Source of the DNA: Edaphochlamys debaryana
Taxonomy: Eukaryota > Chlorophyta > Chlorophyceae > Chlamydomonadales
DNA: 64,000 nucleotides
Direction: 5' to 3'
Assembly: GCA_016858145.1 (NCBI GenBank)
Contig: JAEHOE010000003.1
Coordinates: 2,232,001 to 2,296,000, forward strand
In this document: positions 12,488-23,856 of the stretch, piece by piece
Position numbering within the stretch: position 1 is the stretch's first letter
How the letters are laid out: every line of letters begins with the position of its first letter
Program-made: the position numbers and the translations under genes
The notes under the pieces: generated by a model
What the model saw: only the letters and a program-made list of their open reading frames with translations
The model's database searches: none
What the model was told of the DNA's origin: nothing

Positions 12488-15400
12488 ATGACCAGCCTTA
12501 CTGCTCAGCAGCGCACGGACGTGCTGGCGCGGCAGCTTATGCAAGCCGAGCGGAATCCGTCGATTACGCTCATGCCGACCGCGGGCCACAGCCAGGCGGC
12601 TCAGCTGGAGGCGCCAACGTTCAGCATCGCGCTGCCGGAGAAGCTGACGCCTGATGGGCCCTGGAGCGTGTACCGGTGAGGCCGCCTCGTGTCCGTGCTG
12701 GCAACGGCCGACACCCTCCGCGCGCTGAGCTCAGAGCTCTCGGCCAGGCGCCCGCCCCTCCCCGCGCCCCGCCCCGCCCCGCCCCGCACTCTGCAACCCG
12801 CACGCTGTGACTCTTTCATCCCAGCTAGCTCCTCAGCCTCATTTCGCCCCATGCACCGCAGCTCCGCCACCTCCCCCTTCCAGCTGGTCTCCACCTACCC
12901 GCCCCCCGCGGACCACGTGCGCACGCTGCACGACAACGTGGAGTACGCCGCCGGGAAGTTCCCCCACGTGAGTGCGCGCAGATGCGTGATGCTATGTACG
13001 TAATGGGAGAGTGAGGCAGGGTGGTCCGGTCTGGACGGTCTCCGGTGGGACGTGGGAGGATGTGTGTAGAAGGGCACCTCAGGACAGACCCCGACGCACA
13101 TGGCAAAAGAGGTTGTTGCGAGGGCTACAGGGTGCACTGCAGCTTCGTGAAGGAGTGGACGAGGTCATGGGGGGTACCTGCAGACAGCAACACGTGATGT
13201 GGGTCGGCGCAGGCACCGTAGACGCCGTGTCATAGGCACAGAGCTTGCCCCCTTCGGGGCCGTATGCGTGTGTGCGTTGTGGCAACGGCATTGCCCGGAA
13301 CCGCATTGCTCGGAACGAAGCGGGGTGCGGGCGTATGCGTCAGGGGCGTGGGCATGCGCTGACTGGGGTTAACTAGGGCACCAGGGGACCAGCGGCACGT
13401 GACCAGAGGCATTTGCAGTCCAGCATCACGAGTCTGGGACCCAGCAACCAGCAGCACGTGACCTGGGCTGGCACATCAGGGCGCATCACGAGGGTCGAGC
13501 CCCTCTCGGGAGTCCGTGACCCTGTGCCAGGGGCGCCCAGTGGCGAGCAGAGCAGGCGACGTGGCCCGTGCGACTGCGTGCCCGCCGAGGGGGGCTCGCC
13601 TGCTCTTTGCACTCTGACGGCCCTGTGCCGCGGCCCCACTTACCCCCGCACCATTGCACCCGCTCACCCCCTCCCCCCCCCTCCCCCCCGCCAGATGCCC
13701 TACCTGGGCACCCGCAAGCGGGACGACAAGGGCCGCCTGGGGGCGTACCAGTGGATGACGTACGCGCAGGTGGGGCGGCGAGGGAGGGTGGAGGGAGGCG
13801 GGGAAGTGTTGCCTTGTGGCAGCACCAGCGCTGGCGAGCTGTTGAGGGTGTAGGGCAGCTGCCCGGAGCTCCCCCCTCGCTCCTGGGAGGGGGGCACGTC
13901 CGTGGGCTCTCTCTTTGCCCACCCCACTACCCTTCTCATCCACGCCCCTCTCCACCCCCGCCCCCGCAGGCCGCTGACGTGCGCACCGCCATCGGCTCGG
14001 GTCTGCTGCAGCTGGGGATGGCGCCCAAGGCGGCCGTGGGCGTGTACAGCGTCAACTGCCGGGGTGAGGGCGTGGGGCGGGATGGGGGCGTGGGATGGGA
14101 TGGGATGGGGGCGTGGGCGGCTTGCGGACACGGGGTGAGGTCAGGGCGTGAAGGCGTCAGGTCCGAGGCGGGGCGTCATCGAGGGAGTGCGAGGGAGGGC
14201 CCGCGTTAACACGCCCCACGCCGTTTGAGAGTTGCGCAGCGCACCTGTTCCCTCCTCCCCACCGCCTTTTGGGCTCCTACCCGTCGCACCGCGCCCTCAT
14301 GCGGGCATCGACCGTTTCTTGCACCCCCCACACTCGGCGTCACCCTCCAGACTGGGTCCTGTTCGACACGGCCCTGCACGCCTACGCGATGGTGTCCGTA
14401 CCGCTGTACGACACCCTGGGCCCGGACGCCGTGGAGTTCATCTCCAACCACGCGGGTGGGCGTTGGCCTGGGGCGGGCCTGCTGTGGGCCTGGGGCTGCG
14501 GAGGGCGGAGGGGACGGTATGGCGCTGCTGGGGAAGTGCCATACAACCTCGACCCCGCGCTCTGCCCCCGACCTGTCCCCCCGTCCTCCCCCTTTCCAGA
14601 GCTCGCCTGCGTGGGTGTGGCCGCTGCGGTGCTGCCCACGCTCCTGACGGTGCTGCCTCGCTGCCCCACCATCCGCCTGCTGGTGGGGGGGTCAGGGGGC
14701 GAGGGAGAAGCCTGACGAATTGGAGATCGGGGGGCGAGGAGAAGGGGACCCCTGGGGAGGGGCCGTTGCGGCCGGCTGCAAGGGGTTGGTGCGGTAGACG
14801 GCTGGTTGTGAGGAGGTGAGGCCCGACAATGCCCCGACCCGTTCTCCCCAGTCTGCCCTCACCTGCCCCCCTGCCTCCCCCCTCCCTCCCTCCCTCCCTT
14901 CCCCCCATGCAGGTGGTGTGGGGCGCCACGGGCCCGCTGCCCGAGCCCCCCGCCGGCGCCAACTGCCGCATCATGACGCTGGATGCCGTGGAGCAGCTGG
15001 GCAGGTGGGGGGGAGGGGGAGGTGGGACGGGGGCTTGGGGACCGTGTGCAGGCGTGTTGGAAGGGTGGTAGGAGGGGCTTGGGCGTTGGGGACTCCCCGA
15101 AGCCCTCGACGAGTGCGACCCACCCCCGCCCCTACGGCATTGCCTCCGATCCTCCCCCCACCCCCCAGGCGCCACCCCCGCGCCCACATCCCGCCCAAGC
15201 CCTCGGACATCGCCACCCTGTGCTACACGTCGGGCACCACCGGCACGCCCAAGGGTGCGTGGGGCGGAGGGGAGTGGGGGGTGGCTGCTGACACGGCTCG
15301 TCCTGGGATGTGGGTCGGGAGCCGGGATGTGGGTCGACCTGTCCCCGCCTCTCCTGCCACCCGCCACCCCTTTGCTGTACTGTATGCTCACCCCCTTGGC

Positions 15401-18400
15401 CCGCCACCTTCTCCGGCGATCCCACTCACAACGATACGCTCTCCCGCTCAGCTTCAAATGCCCCTGGCCTGCCCGTCCTCTCCCTGCCCCCTCCACCTAC
15501 CCACCCCCAGGCGCCGTCCTGACGCACGGCAACCTCATCGCCAACGCCGCCGGCACCGCCACCCTGCTGGTGGACTCGACCCCCGGCGACCGCCACCTGT
15601 CCTACCTGCCCCTGGCGCACATCTACGAGCGGGTCAACGTGGTGCTGGTGGGTGGGGCACGGTGCACGGGCTGCAATAAGCTGAGATGGGAGACAAGTAG
15701 ACGTAGACGTCGAGGCAGAGGTAAGCAGGAGCCTCCGTGCGTAGCAGGGCCCGATTGGGGTCAACGTGGTGCTGGTGGGTGGGGCGGGGGGTTGCATTAT
15801 TCGGATGAGGGCAATAAGGATCAGTCGGGGCGCACAAGGGGAGGTCAATGGGTCGATCATGATGGTGGCCTCCCAAACCAACCCCCCGCCTCCCCCCCCC
15901 CCAGCTCACGTACCTGGGCAACGCCATCGGCTTCTACAGCGGCAACGTGCAGGTCTGTGCGGCCAGGGGGGTGGGAGGGGGGGGTGGACGGTGAGGTGAA
16001 CCCTACTGGGGAGGGGGGGGGGCGACTCGGTGCAACGCTGGCCTCACACACTGGCCTCTCACACACTCCACCCCCATCACACCCCGCCCCCTTACGCCCC
16101 CTCCCCTCGCCCCCTCCCTCCCCGCCCTCACAGGAGCTGCTTGACGACGTGGTCACGCTCAAGCCGCAGGTGGGCAGTCAGCGTGATGGGATGTGGGGCC
16201 TGTTCGGGCGAGGCGAGGCGACGGCAAGGGCGCAGGGCAGGGCTTGCTAAGGGGTTCTCCGTCCGCTCCTCGCTTACCGTTTTCCCCCTCTCCCATCCCG
16301 CCTCCCCCCCAGATCTTCTGCTCCGTGCCCCGCCTGTGGAACCGCATCTACGACCGAGTCATGCTCACCGTGCAGGTGCGGGGTGGGGGCGGAGTGGGCA
16401 GGGTGAATGGGACAGGGTTTGCAGGTATGGGAAGAGGCCGAAACGATGGAGAGCCCCTTCCCCGTGTCCACTCCCTTTCCTCACCCCTTTCTCCTCCTCT
16501 TCTCCCCTCCCCCGTCCTTATCACTCTCCCCAGACCGGCAGCCCGCTGGCCCGGCGCCCGCTGACTTGGCCGACCCCCTCCCTCACCTCACCCCTCCCTC
16601 CTCCGTGCCCCCCTCGAACACCCCAGACCGGCAGCCCGCTGGCCCGCGGCCTCTTCGAGCGCGCCTACGCCCACAAGAAGGCCTGCCTGGCACGGGGCGA
16701 CCCCGTGGGGGGGCGCTGGGGGAAGCTGTACGACAGGCTGGTCTTCTCCAAGATCCGCGCCAAGCTGGGAGGGGAGCTCAAGTACATGATCTCGGGTACG
16801 GCAGGGGCAAGGGGGGAGGGAATGGGAGGTTGCGGGGCGGTGAGCAACGAGGAGAACGGACTGGTGTCCGGGCTTTGCGGTTGTCTGGAAAGGGTCTGGA
16901 GAGGGTCTGGGTGGAGGGTCTCGCGGTAAACAGGGTACCACCACCTGCTCAGACGCTCCACCTTTTTCCACTCCTCCCCCCCTCCCCACCCGCCCACCCC
17001 CCCCAGGCGCCTCGCCCATCAGCGAGGAGGTCATGAACTTCCTGCGCATCTGCTTCGGAGCCACCGTGCTCGAGGTGGGACCGGACGGAAAGTGGACTAG
17101 GAAGGCCCCCGGCGCGTGGGTGCGGAGCGTGAGTGGCGGAGGCGCGCGAGCAGGCGCGCGGGCGGCGGAGGTGGCCGCTCGTCGGCAGGGCTTTGCGTGG
17201 GTGTTGTTCGGCTGACGCGTTTACATTAGGTGCTGCATCACTGTTGCTCGTCGCTTTGCTCGTCGCTTCATGGCTGTTGCTGCTTTTCGGGCCTGTCTTT
17301 GTGGCTGTCTCCGCGCTCGATGGTGTATGCCGTGCTGTGCCGTGCCGTGCCGTGCTATGCTGTGGCCGGCCTGTGGTCGGGTGGCACGGTTTCCCGTGCA
17401 TTGTGGAGCTCTCCGCTTCCGCCATGTGGGTCGGCGGGGCTGCCTGGGTCCGCGGCTATCACCGCTATTGGCTGCACCGCATGGGCCCAGGCACAGCACG
17501 GCTCAGCACGGCACAGCACGGCCGGCAACGCCTCCTTGCACCGCCCCACCTCTCGCACCCACCTGCCGTACCTGTCGGCCATGCACGTGACCCCACCGCC
17601 TGCCCCAGGCCCATGCTCCGCATCCCCTCCCTTTCTCGGACCTATCATGGACTCTGTGGCGGTTTGTGTCTTCTCCGGCATTCCCACTAACAACTCGACG
17701 CTCTCCCGCTTATCAGCTTCAAACACCCCCGGTCCACCCCCTCCGCTTCCACCCACCCCCACCCCCTACCCCCCAGGGCTACGGTATGACCGAGGCCGCC
17801 TGCACCATCTCCACCACCCGCGCTGAGGACCTGACCACGGGGCACGTGGGGGCGCCCAACCCGGCGGTGAGGGGGGAGCAAGGTCTGGGTCTGTTGGGGT
17901 GGGTCCTGAGGGCTTTTTCCTCACGTGCGCTCGGCCCGTGCCCGCCACACGACGCAATCCCGCTGAGCTGTGAACACCCCCGCCCTCGCGCCGCCCCCAC
18001 CCCCAGGTGGAGATCAAGCTGGTGGACCTACCCGAGATGGGCTACACCAGCCGGGACACGCCCTACCCGCGGTGAGGGGGAGGGAGGGGAGGGGAGGGAC
18101 CCGGGTGGCGCCGGAGACATGGGACCTTCTCGGCGACCTGGAGCACGATCAGCGGTTGAAGTTGGGGCATCTTGCCCCCCAGGTCGCACCCCCGCCTCCG
18201 CCTGACCCTCCCTCCCCCACCCCGCCCCCACCCCCCAGCGGCGAGATCTGCGTGCGCGGCCCCTGTGTGTTCGCTGGCTACTACAAGGACGAGGTGCAGA
18301 CGCGGGAGGTGCTGGACTCGGACGGGTGGCTGCACACGGGTGGGTTGTGCAGGATGGGGGTGGGCGGCGGGGGCTGGGGCGGGGGGATGGGGGCGGGGGG

Positions 18401-20004
18401 CCGTAGGGGCGGAGCGGGGAAAAGAGGAGAGGGGGAAGCAGGGTACGGCATGCTGAACCCCCGTTGAGGGGCGTACCGACGCGAGCATTTGCCGGAGCCC
18501 TTCACCTCGCCGCCGCCAAACAGCCCATCCTGCACCCTCCTATCTCCTCGTTTCTTTCTCCTCTTCCCTCGCAGGCGACGTGGGCGCGTGGCTGGAGGGC
18601 GGGCGGCTCAAGATCATTGACCGCAAGAAGAACATCTTCAAGCTGGCGCAGGGCGAGTACATCGCGCCGGAGAAGATCGAGAACACGTACACGAGGTGGG
18701 TGCCTGGGGCCGGGGCGGAGGGCGGGGCGGAGGGCGGCAGGCAGGCAGGGAGGAGGGAGCGAGCGGCAGCAAAAGGCTAAGAAGGCTTAGTGCGGCGGTG
18801 ACAGTCATACCCCAGCGCATTCCGTCACGTGCGCACGAAGGGCTTCGTGCGGCGTGCCAGTCACGTGCGCAGCCAGACCCCAGCGCGTCCTTCATCCACA
18901 TCCCCCACCCCCTTCTGCCGCCCTTACCCCTCCCCCCTCCCTCCCCCACCCCAGGAGCCCCATGGTGGCGCAGGCCTTTGTGTACGGCGACTCGCTGCGC
19001 TCGCAGCTGGTGGCCATCGTGGTGCCCGACCCCGAGGTGCGTTGGCGGTTGGAGGTTGTGGCGGTTGGCCGTTGGCGGTTACCACTGGGCGTATGCTGAG
19101 CTGCGCTATCTCGCAGCCGTGGTCCTGGACGGCTCCCGGGGCTGCTCTCCCTTGGTGACCCTCCTTTGGCCCTCCCCAGCCACCACTCCCCGCACCCCAA
19201 CCCACACCCCGCCCACCACCCACCCACCCCTTCCCACCCCCCCAGGTGCTGCTGCCCTGGGCCAAGGAGCGCGGCATCAGCGGCTCCCTGCCCGAGCTGT
19301 GCGCCAACCCGCACGTGCGCGACGCAGTGCACAAGTCCATGCAGGAGCAGGCGCGGGAGGCGCAGCTGAGGGGCTTCGAGCAGGTGGGGGGCGGGGCCGT
19401 GCGGGGTGCGGGATGCGCTGCGCCTCGAGTTTGAGGGCTGCCACCTCGTGGGAGCGTTTGGTTTCTGGCCCGTAGGCTTCGGCCAGCTCCTTGTTCCGCG
19501 CTTCGCGGCTGGCGGTCCGCCTTGAATGTCTCGACCCCCCTCCTCCCGCTTCCTCTTCTCTCTCCTCCTCTCCCCCTCCCCAGGTGCACGCCATCACGCT
19601 CTTCCCCGAGCTCTTCTCGGTGGAGAACGACCTGCTCACACCCACCTTCAAGCTCAAGCGGGCCGCAGGTGAGCGGGGGTTCTGAAGCGAAAATGGGTGG
19701 GGGGGACACAGGGAGGGCAACGGAGCGGGGATCACGGGCACAGGGGCGGGAGTTGGGGGCCCAGGCCAAGGCCCGCTTCCTGGGGGCTCTGAGACGCTTG
19801 GGGCCCGCAACACCTTCTGACCTGCTCCCACGCCCCTCACCCCTGACCCCTCCCCTCCTCCCTTCCCCCCTTTCCCCCTTCCCCCCTCTCCCGCTTATCA
19901 GCTTCAAACACCCCCCTCCCCTCCTCCCCCTCCCCCCGCAGGCCAAGGCCCGCTTCCAGGAGGACCTGGACGCAATGTACGCAGAGCTGCCGCACACCGT
20001 GTAG
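12488..20004 (+). CDS. Long-chain acyl-CoA synthetase (LACS)
   Basis: I join 22 exons from ATG at 12488 to TAG at 20002-20004, about 697 residues: 12488-12675, 12862-12967, 13695-13769, 13970-14063, 14351-14455, 14600-14682, 14913-15004, 15169-15254, 15511-15647, 15905-15952, 16134-16169, 16313-16375, 16627-16795, 17007-17074, 17777-17866, 18007-18071, 18239-18339, 18575-18695, 18955-19036, 19246-19383, 19584-about 19667 and 19942-20004. The enzyme activates long-chain fatty acids with ATP and CoA. Visible signatures are the AMP-binding P-loop [11 protein letters not shown] (about residues 267-277), [53 protein letters not shown], and the C-terminal [11 protein letters not shown]. The C terminus (AELPHTV) is not a standard peroxisomal PTS1, and there is no obvious N-terminal signal, so location is open. 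All junctions keep phase except the last one (see findings). Several introns hold copies of exon edges. Confidence 0.93.
15408..15467 (+). repeat. Intron-end motif, LACS intron 8
   Basis: The block CTTCTCCGGC...CCCACT...ACGCTCTCCCGCTCAGCTTCAAA ends about 45 nt before the 3' splice site of exon 9. It recurs in intron 14, and its second half recurs in intron 21. Confidence 0.6.
15758..15785 (+). repeat. Copy of LACS exon 9 end plus donor inside intron 9
   Basis: These 28 bases repeat 15631-15658 exactly. They contain the last exon 9 codons (VNVVL), the GT donor and the first intron bases, 127 nt downstream. Splicing from this second donor would add intron sequence to the protein. Confidence 0.8.
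16531..16553 (+). repeat. Copy of LACS exon 13 start with acceptor, upstream
   Basis: These 23 bases (CAG plus the first codons TGSPLAR) are identical to 16624-16646, 93 nt downstream. The downstream copy continues into conserved LACS sequence ([11 protein letters not shown]), the upstream one does not, so the downstream copy is the real exon start. Confidence 0.8.
17325..17523. repeat. Imperfect inverted repeat in LACS intron 14
   Basis: A run built from GCCGTGCTGTGCCGTGC at about 17325-17365 is matched in inverted form at about 17485-17523 (CACAGCACGG units). The 702-nt intron is the second longest of the gene and could fold into a long hairpin. It also carries the shared intron-end motif. 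Confidence 0.5.
17670..17731 (+). repeat. Intron-end motif, LACS intron 14
   Basis: This is the second copy of the motif found at 15408, with the same order CTTCTCCGGC, CCCACTAACAAC, CGCTCTCCCGCTTATCAG, CTTCAAACACCCC. It again ends about 46 nt before the next exon (17777). Confidence 0.6.
19762..19780 (+). repeat. Copy of LACS exon 22 start with acceptor, upstream
   Basis: These 19 bases are identical to 19939-19957, where the last LACS exon begins (CAG then AKARF). The spacing is 177 nt. The upstream copy does not lead into conserved coding sequence. Confidence 0.75.
19884..19916 (+). repeat. Intron-end motif, LACS intron 21 (half copy)
   Basis: Only the second half is present (CTCTCCCGCTTATCAG then CTTCAAACACCCC), ending about 26 nt before exon 22. 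It matches the intron 14 copy base for base over this half. Confidence 0.6.
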
Positions 20005-20753
20005 AAGGGGGGGCGCGTAGGGGAGATACGGGGAGGAGGGCGGTGCCGCACACGTGGAGCGGGCGTGTAGAGGAGTGCCGGCTTGGCGGTGGCGAGGGGC
20101 AGCGAGGAGCACCGGCTGGACAGCAGGCTCTCCGCACGCTCACCGTTTGGCGGGGCCCGGGGCGGAGTGCTACCTGATCTATCCACCGGAGCAATCGGCG
20201 GTGGGCGGTGCCGAACGCCGTTGGGTTCGGGCTGCTGGCAATGCTGAGGGGCGGGGTGGTACCGGTCCGTGTATGGCGGCCGATAGACTTGTCCGGCAAC
20301 ACATGGTGTTTGCGGCGCGGCCGGACGTCTCTTGGATTGGTGCTGGGGAGCCTCACCCACATCGCCAACTGGTGTGCGTGACCGGCATTCGGGGGGCTTG
20401 TCGTGCAATGTGTGGAGCGGGCGGGTGGGCCTATCGGAAGCGCCAGCAGGAGGGGTCTGATCCCGGCACTGCTGCGTGCTGTACCGGCGAGGTTGGCGCG
20501 CAGCAGGCGGGCGCGTCAGAGGCTGTCGGTGCCCTGGGGCGGGCGCTACGGCTGGAGAGGGGCCCTGTGTTTTAAAGCTGGCGGCCGATGGCCTGACGCC
20601 CCGCTGGTGCAAGGGGGCTGACATTGGGCAGCGTTCCTGGAAGGCGGCGGCTGGATGCGGTACGAGTCCTGGCCTGAGCTTGATTGGTATGTGAGGGCGC
20701 GAGCGGGCTGTGTCGAGATGCCGCCCAGGCAGGCAGGCACGTTTAGGCACTGG

Positions 20754-20758
20754 TGTAA
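20754..20758 (+). terminator. TGTAA poly(A) signal, LACS candidate
   Basis: TGTAA is the usual green-algal poly(A) signal. This is the first one I noticed downstream of the LACS stop, about 750 nt away. Confidence 0.4.
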
Positions 20759-21600
20759 CTCACTCAATCGGTGCATGGAGCGCAGGGGTAACGAGCCGGC
20801 AGAGAATGGGGCAAGGTCAGTAGGTGGTCAGCACTAGGCCGGGGCTGGGGTGAGGCTCTGGCATTAATGGGTCGGTGCCCCAATCCCCCAGCGGGTGTTC
20901 AGGCTTGTAGATTTACGGCCGAGTGGGTCGGCTCTTATGCTATGTGCATATCTACGTCTTCGCCCAGCAGCCCAGCCAGGCCCAGCCCAGCCAGGCGCCA
21001 TGCATGATGCTTACATTACAACGTGGGGGGTCCCAATCATTACGTCTTGGAACGATGTGGGTGTAGCGGTGTACCGTGTAAGCATGCACGTCGTGCTGTT
21101 GTGGTCAGCATGCCCCATCGTCGTCATGACTACACGGCCCCTTCCAGGACAGATGGCGGACCTCTACGATGCGGCTTCCTACCACGTCGTTCTCTCGTCT
21201 TATAGCACACCCTACGAGCGCAGACCCTCGCCACTGCTCCGAATCCCCAACAGTCACGCGAGCAGCTCAAGCGCCCATGGCCATTGCCAAGCAGTGCACC
21301 GTACACGCCGCCCGCACAGGTCTACAGGCCAGCGCCGCGCACAGCCGCTGCCACCCAGCGCGTTCTCACTTCCTCCATGCATTGCATCCCCGACTGAAGA
21401 CCAGACCCCAAAACAGCATGCAGTATTGATGGAGCGGGCTGCACAGCTGCCCGGGTTCCCTTGATGTACAGACAAGCGGGGCACCCCCACGGGGGCGGAA
21501 AACGAGGGCTCAGCCCCCCACCCGATCTGCTACGCGACCCATTCCCCGTGGTAACCGTGGGCGCACTTTAATCCAACCGAGCTTTAACGCGTTGATAGCA

Positions 21601-21676
21601 GGTTGTGGGGGGACTCGCACCCCTCGGCACAGACTTAGCTGCCCGGTCTTATCTACAAGAACACCGCTCCGCCACC
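21601..21676 (-). other. RNA polymerase III A/B-box-like element (tRNA-derived?)
   Basis: Read on the minus strand, TGGCGGAGCGGT (21674-21663) fits the tRNA A box TRGCNNAGYNGG at 11 of 12 positions. GGTGCGAGTCC (21621-21611) fits the B box at 10 of 11, and lies within a GGGG/CCCC hairpin with a seven-base loop. Spacing is tRNA-like, but I could not fold a proper acceptor stem or a U33-containing anticodon loop. It may be a SINE, a decayed tRNA gene or chance. Confidence 0.3.
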
Positions 21677-21941
21677 TCCTAGCCACCGCTACCCGCCACC
21701 ACCCTGCGCGCCGCCAGCCGCCGCGCCAGCGACTCCGGCTGGCAGGTTCCGGCACAGCGCCGCCGGGCGCTGCTCGTGCACAGCGCCCATGTAGGTCAGG
21801 TAGCAGATATTGGTGGCCGAGTTGGAGGAATTGTCAACTGGTCGAGAAGTCAACTTGCGAACGGTGCAGAAGGGCGGGCAGTCATGGAAAGTATTGGGGG
21901 GACGCAGGGGGCATTTGGGGACGCGCGGAGTCAGCAAATCG

Positions 21942-22016
21942 TGAAGGAAGGAAGGAGGGAAGGAAGGGAAGGAGGGAAGGAAGGGAAGGAGGGAAGGAAG
22001 GGAGGTACCCAGCCCT
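21942..22016 (+). repeat. GGAA-rich microsatellite
   Basis: Interrupted GGAA/GGGAA units. The block is followed by several CCCTTCCCCAG words, and the flank GACGCAGGGGGCATTTGGGG is echoed near 24340. Confidence 0.8.
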
Positions 22017-22442
22017 TCCCCAGCTCCTCCCCAGGCACCCAGCCCTTCCCCAGCCCTTCCCCAGCCCGGTCTCACCCAGAACGCTCCGCAGCCGATACAG
22101 GCTTGAACGTCGCGGCTGCGCTCCGCACCATGCGGCCGGATGACCCTCCGGGGCCTTTGGCCATCGGTAACTGTGGAAGTAGTGTATAGCGAATTGCAAG
22201 TTGTCAACGCTGCGGGGGTGCCAATACAGCGAATGGCTAACAGCGGGCGGGCGGGCGGCGCGGGCGGCGCGGGCGGGGGTTATTGAGGGATGATCATGCA
22301 GGTAAGCGGCAAGGAGTGGGGTGGCAAGAGGGGGGAGAGGCACAGGGAGCTTGAACCGACAACACCCAGCCCACCCCGCCCTCACCGCTGCGCGGCGGAT
22401 CCCCCCGTCCCCAACATCCATTGATATCTGAACTCACCTACA

Positions 22443-22874
22443 CTACATCTTCTTGATGCAGGCGGAAACCACCATGCCCAAAGCGCTGCCGGGGTTTAGG
22501 GGGAAGAACACCAGAGCGCCAGCCAGCAGGCCCAGGATAGCGACCACCGCGAGCGCCAGGAGAACAGCCAGCAGCTGCATCTGGTGGAACCGCGAGTTGA
22601 ACTCCTCGCGCATCTGGTCGAACCGCGTCGTCATCGTGCGCTCAAGCCTCGCAAAGTCCTCCTTGCTCGCGACATCCTTCATGGTGGGGAAGACTCGAAG
22701 GTCGCCCTCTACAAGAGCGTCCCGATGCTTGCAACTGCCCGTTGCCGAGCTGGTCCACGGTGGCTGTGCCACGCGGGTCCTCACAGAGCGTTGCACCGCA
22801 GAGTGGTGTCCCAGATCGCGGCGCTGCTGGCCCAGAGCGAGCTGCGTAGACTTCAAGGAGCTGCACAACGCCAT
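22443..22874 (-). CDS. Small coiled-coil/transmembrane protein, hypothetical
   Basis: This is a single open frame of 143 residues from ATG at 22874, or 79 residues from the well-placed ATG at 22682 (CCACCATGA). The shorter product looks more credible: a heptad-like helix (SKEDFARLERTMTTRFDQMR then EEFNSRFHQMQ) runs directly into a strongly hydrophobic segment (LLAVLLALAVVAILGLLAG) and a second, weaker one. This helix-plus-anchor layout is common in small mitochondrial or bacterial-like membrane proteins, but I do not recognise a family. There is no neighbouring gene to help. It could be a 3' exon of a longer gene or a chance frame in GC-rich DNA. Confidence 0.4.
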   Translation of the reverse strand: MALCSSLKSTQLALGQQRRDLGHHSAVQRSVRTRVAQPPWTSSATGSCKHRDALVEGDLRVFPTMKDVASKEDFARLERTMTTRFDQMREEFNSRFHQMQLLAVLLALAVVAILGLLAGALVFFPLNPGSALGMVVSACIKKM

Positions 22875-23856
22875 AGGAACGCAGCGGCTAACTGGTTCGC
22901 GAGAAGGCTAAGCGCCTGTAGTGCAAGAGAAGGCTCTGGACACCGGACAGGACCCACGCCGCTAAAACCTTTCTCCGCCTTGCCCAAAGTACGGCAGGTT
23001 CCCGCGGTTCCGGCCAGGCCTAAACGTCGCCTACGCTGCTTCGCACACGCCCCAAATGGCTGCAAGGTGAGCGTTTAGGGCACCCTGGGCCTGGGTTTAT
23101 CGCGTTCGCGAACAAGCCGCTGCTTGCACAAGTGCCCAGTGTTGGCGACGAAGACCGTCTCAGCGACGTCGACAGTAACATCTTAAGAAGCAGCGACTTC
23201 CAGGCTAGAGGAAGCCCTAGCGATTCTAGCTCAGAATCGGAGGTTGAGGAGGGCGACGAGGAGGAGGAACATGTCGAGCCCCTCCGAGCCCCAGCAGGTG
23301 GAGGCGGAGCCGACTGTTGAGGATGAGGATGAGCGATCGGCCAATATGACACCGATAGCGGTGGTGTTGTAGAGGACGGGGATGAGGAGGGCGACAGGGG
23401 CGCACGGGTACGTATGTGTCGGCGCAACGTGCGTGCGGTCACGCAGGAAAGCCCCGGCCCCGGCCCCCACATAGCCGCCTGGCCCCCTTGGAGGCTGGAG
23501 GCTGACGAAGCCGCATTGGTAGGGTGGGATACAGAGGGGCTACTGCGGGGGTGCGAGTGGAGCAACAGCTTTGACAGCGCTACCCTGCCTGTGCAGGGAA
23601 GCCCCGTCCACGGCATGCAGTTCGGCCCTTTCGGGACAGAAGCCGGAGCCCCAACTGCTGCCCCCCCGGTATTTACATGCTGTAGGCTTAGTCCTTCCCT
23701 TGTCTTCAGGCCCTGACAACGCCACACGTTGCCATCGCACCGCTTCATCCTGACCAGGCACGGCATCCCGGAGCGACACGGGGTTGGTGACGCAAGAGGA
23801 CGTAGTGAGGCGCGGGTGGAAGTGGGAGAGCAAGGGGGGAAGGGTGTCAGGACTGG

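Larger units (their letters stand above)
20005..22442. other. LACS 3' region and intergenic DNA
   Basis: No convincing gene was found. The first part should be LACS 3' UTR. Minus-strand open sequence near 22170-21690 (blocks ACIGCGAFW, NSSNSATNICYLTYMGAV) could be exons of a small gene, with a donor at TTCTGG/GTGAGA, but it lacks a clear start or family. The region also holds the A/B-box element at 21601 and a GGAA microsatellite at 21942. Confidence 0.35.

Noticed and set aside
16536..16560. First copy of the LACS exon 13 start as the true exon
   Set aside because: It does not continue into conserved LACS residues; the copy at 16627 does and keeps phase.
18924..20750. 608-codon minus-strand open frame over the LACS gene
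   Set aside because: It is a reverse-strand shadow of conserved LACS exons and introns.
21601..21676. Functional tRNA gene
   Set aside because: Acceptor arms do not pair properly and the anticodon loop lacks U33; only the A and B boxes fit.
23132..23320. Transposase N terminus
   Set aside because: The acidic frame alone is not diagnostic, and no catalytic region or terminal repeats were seen nearby.
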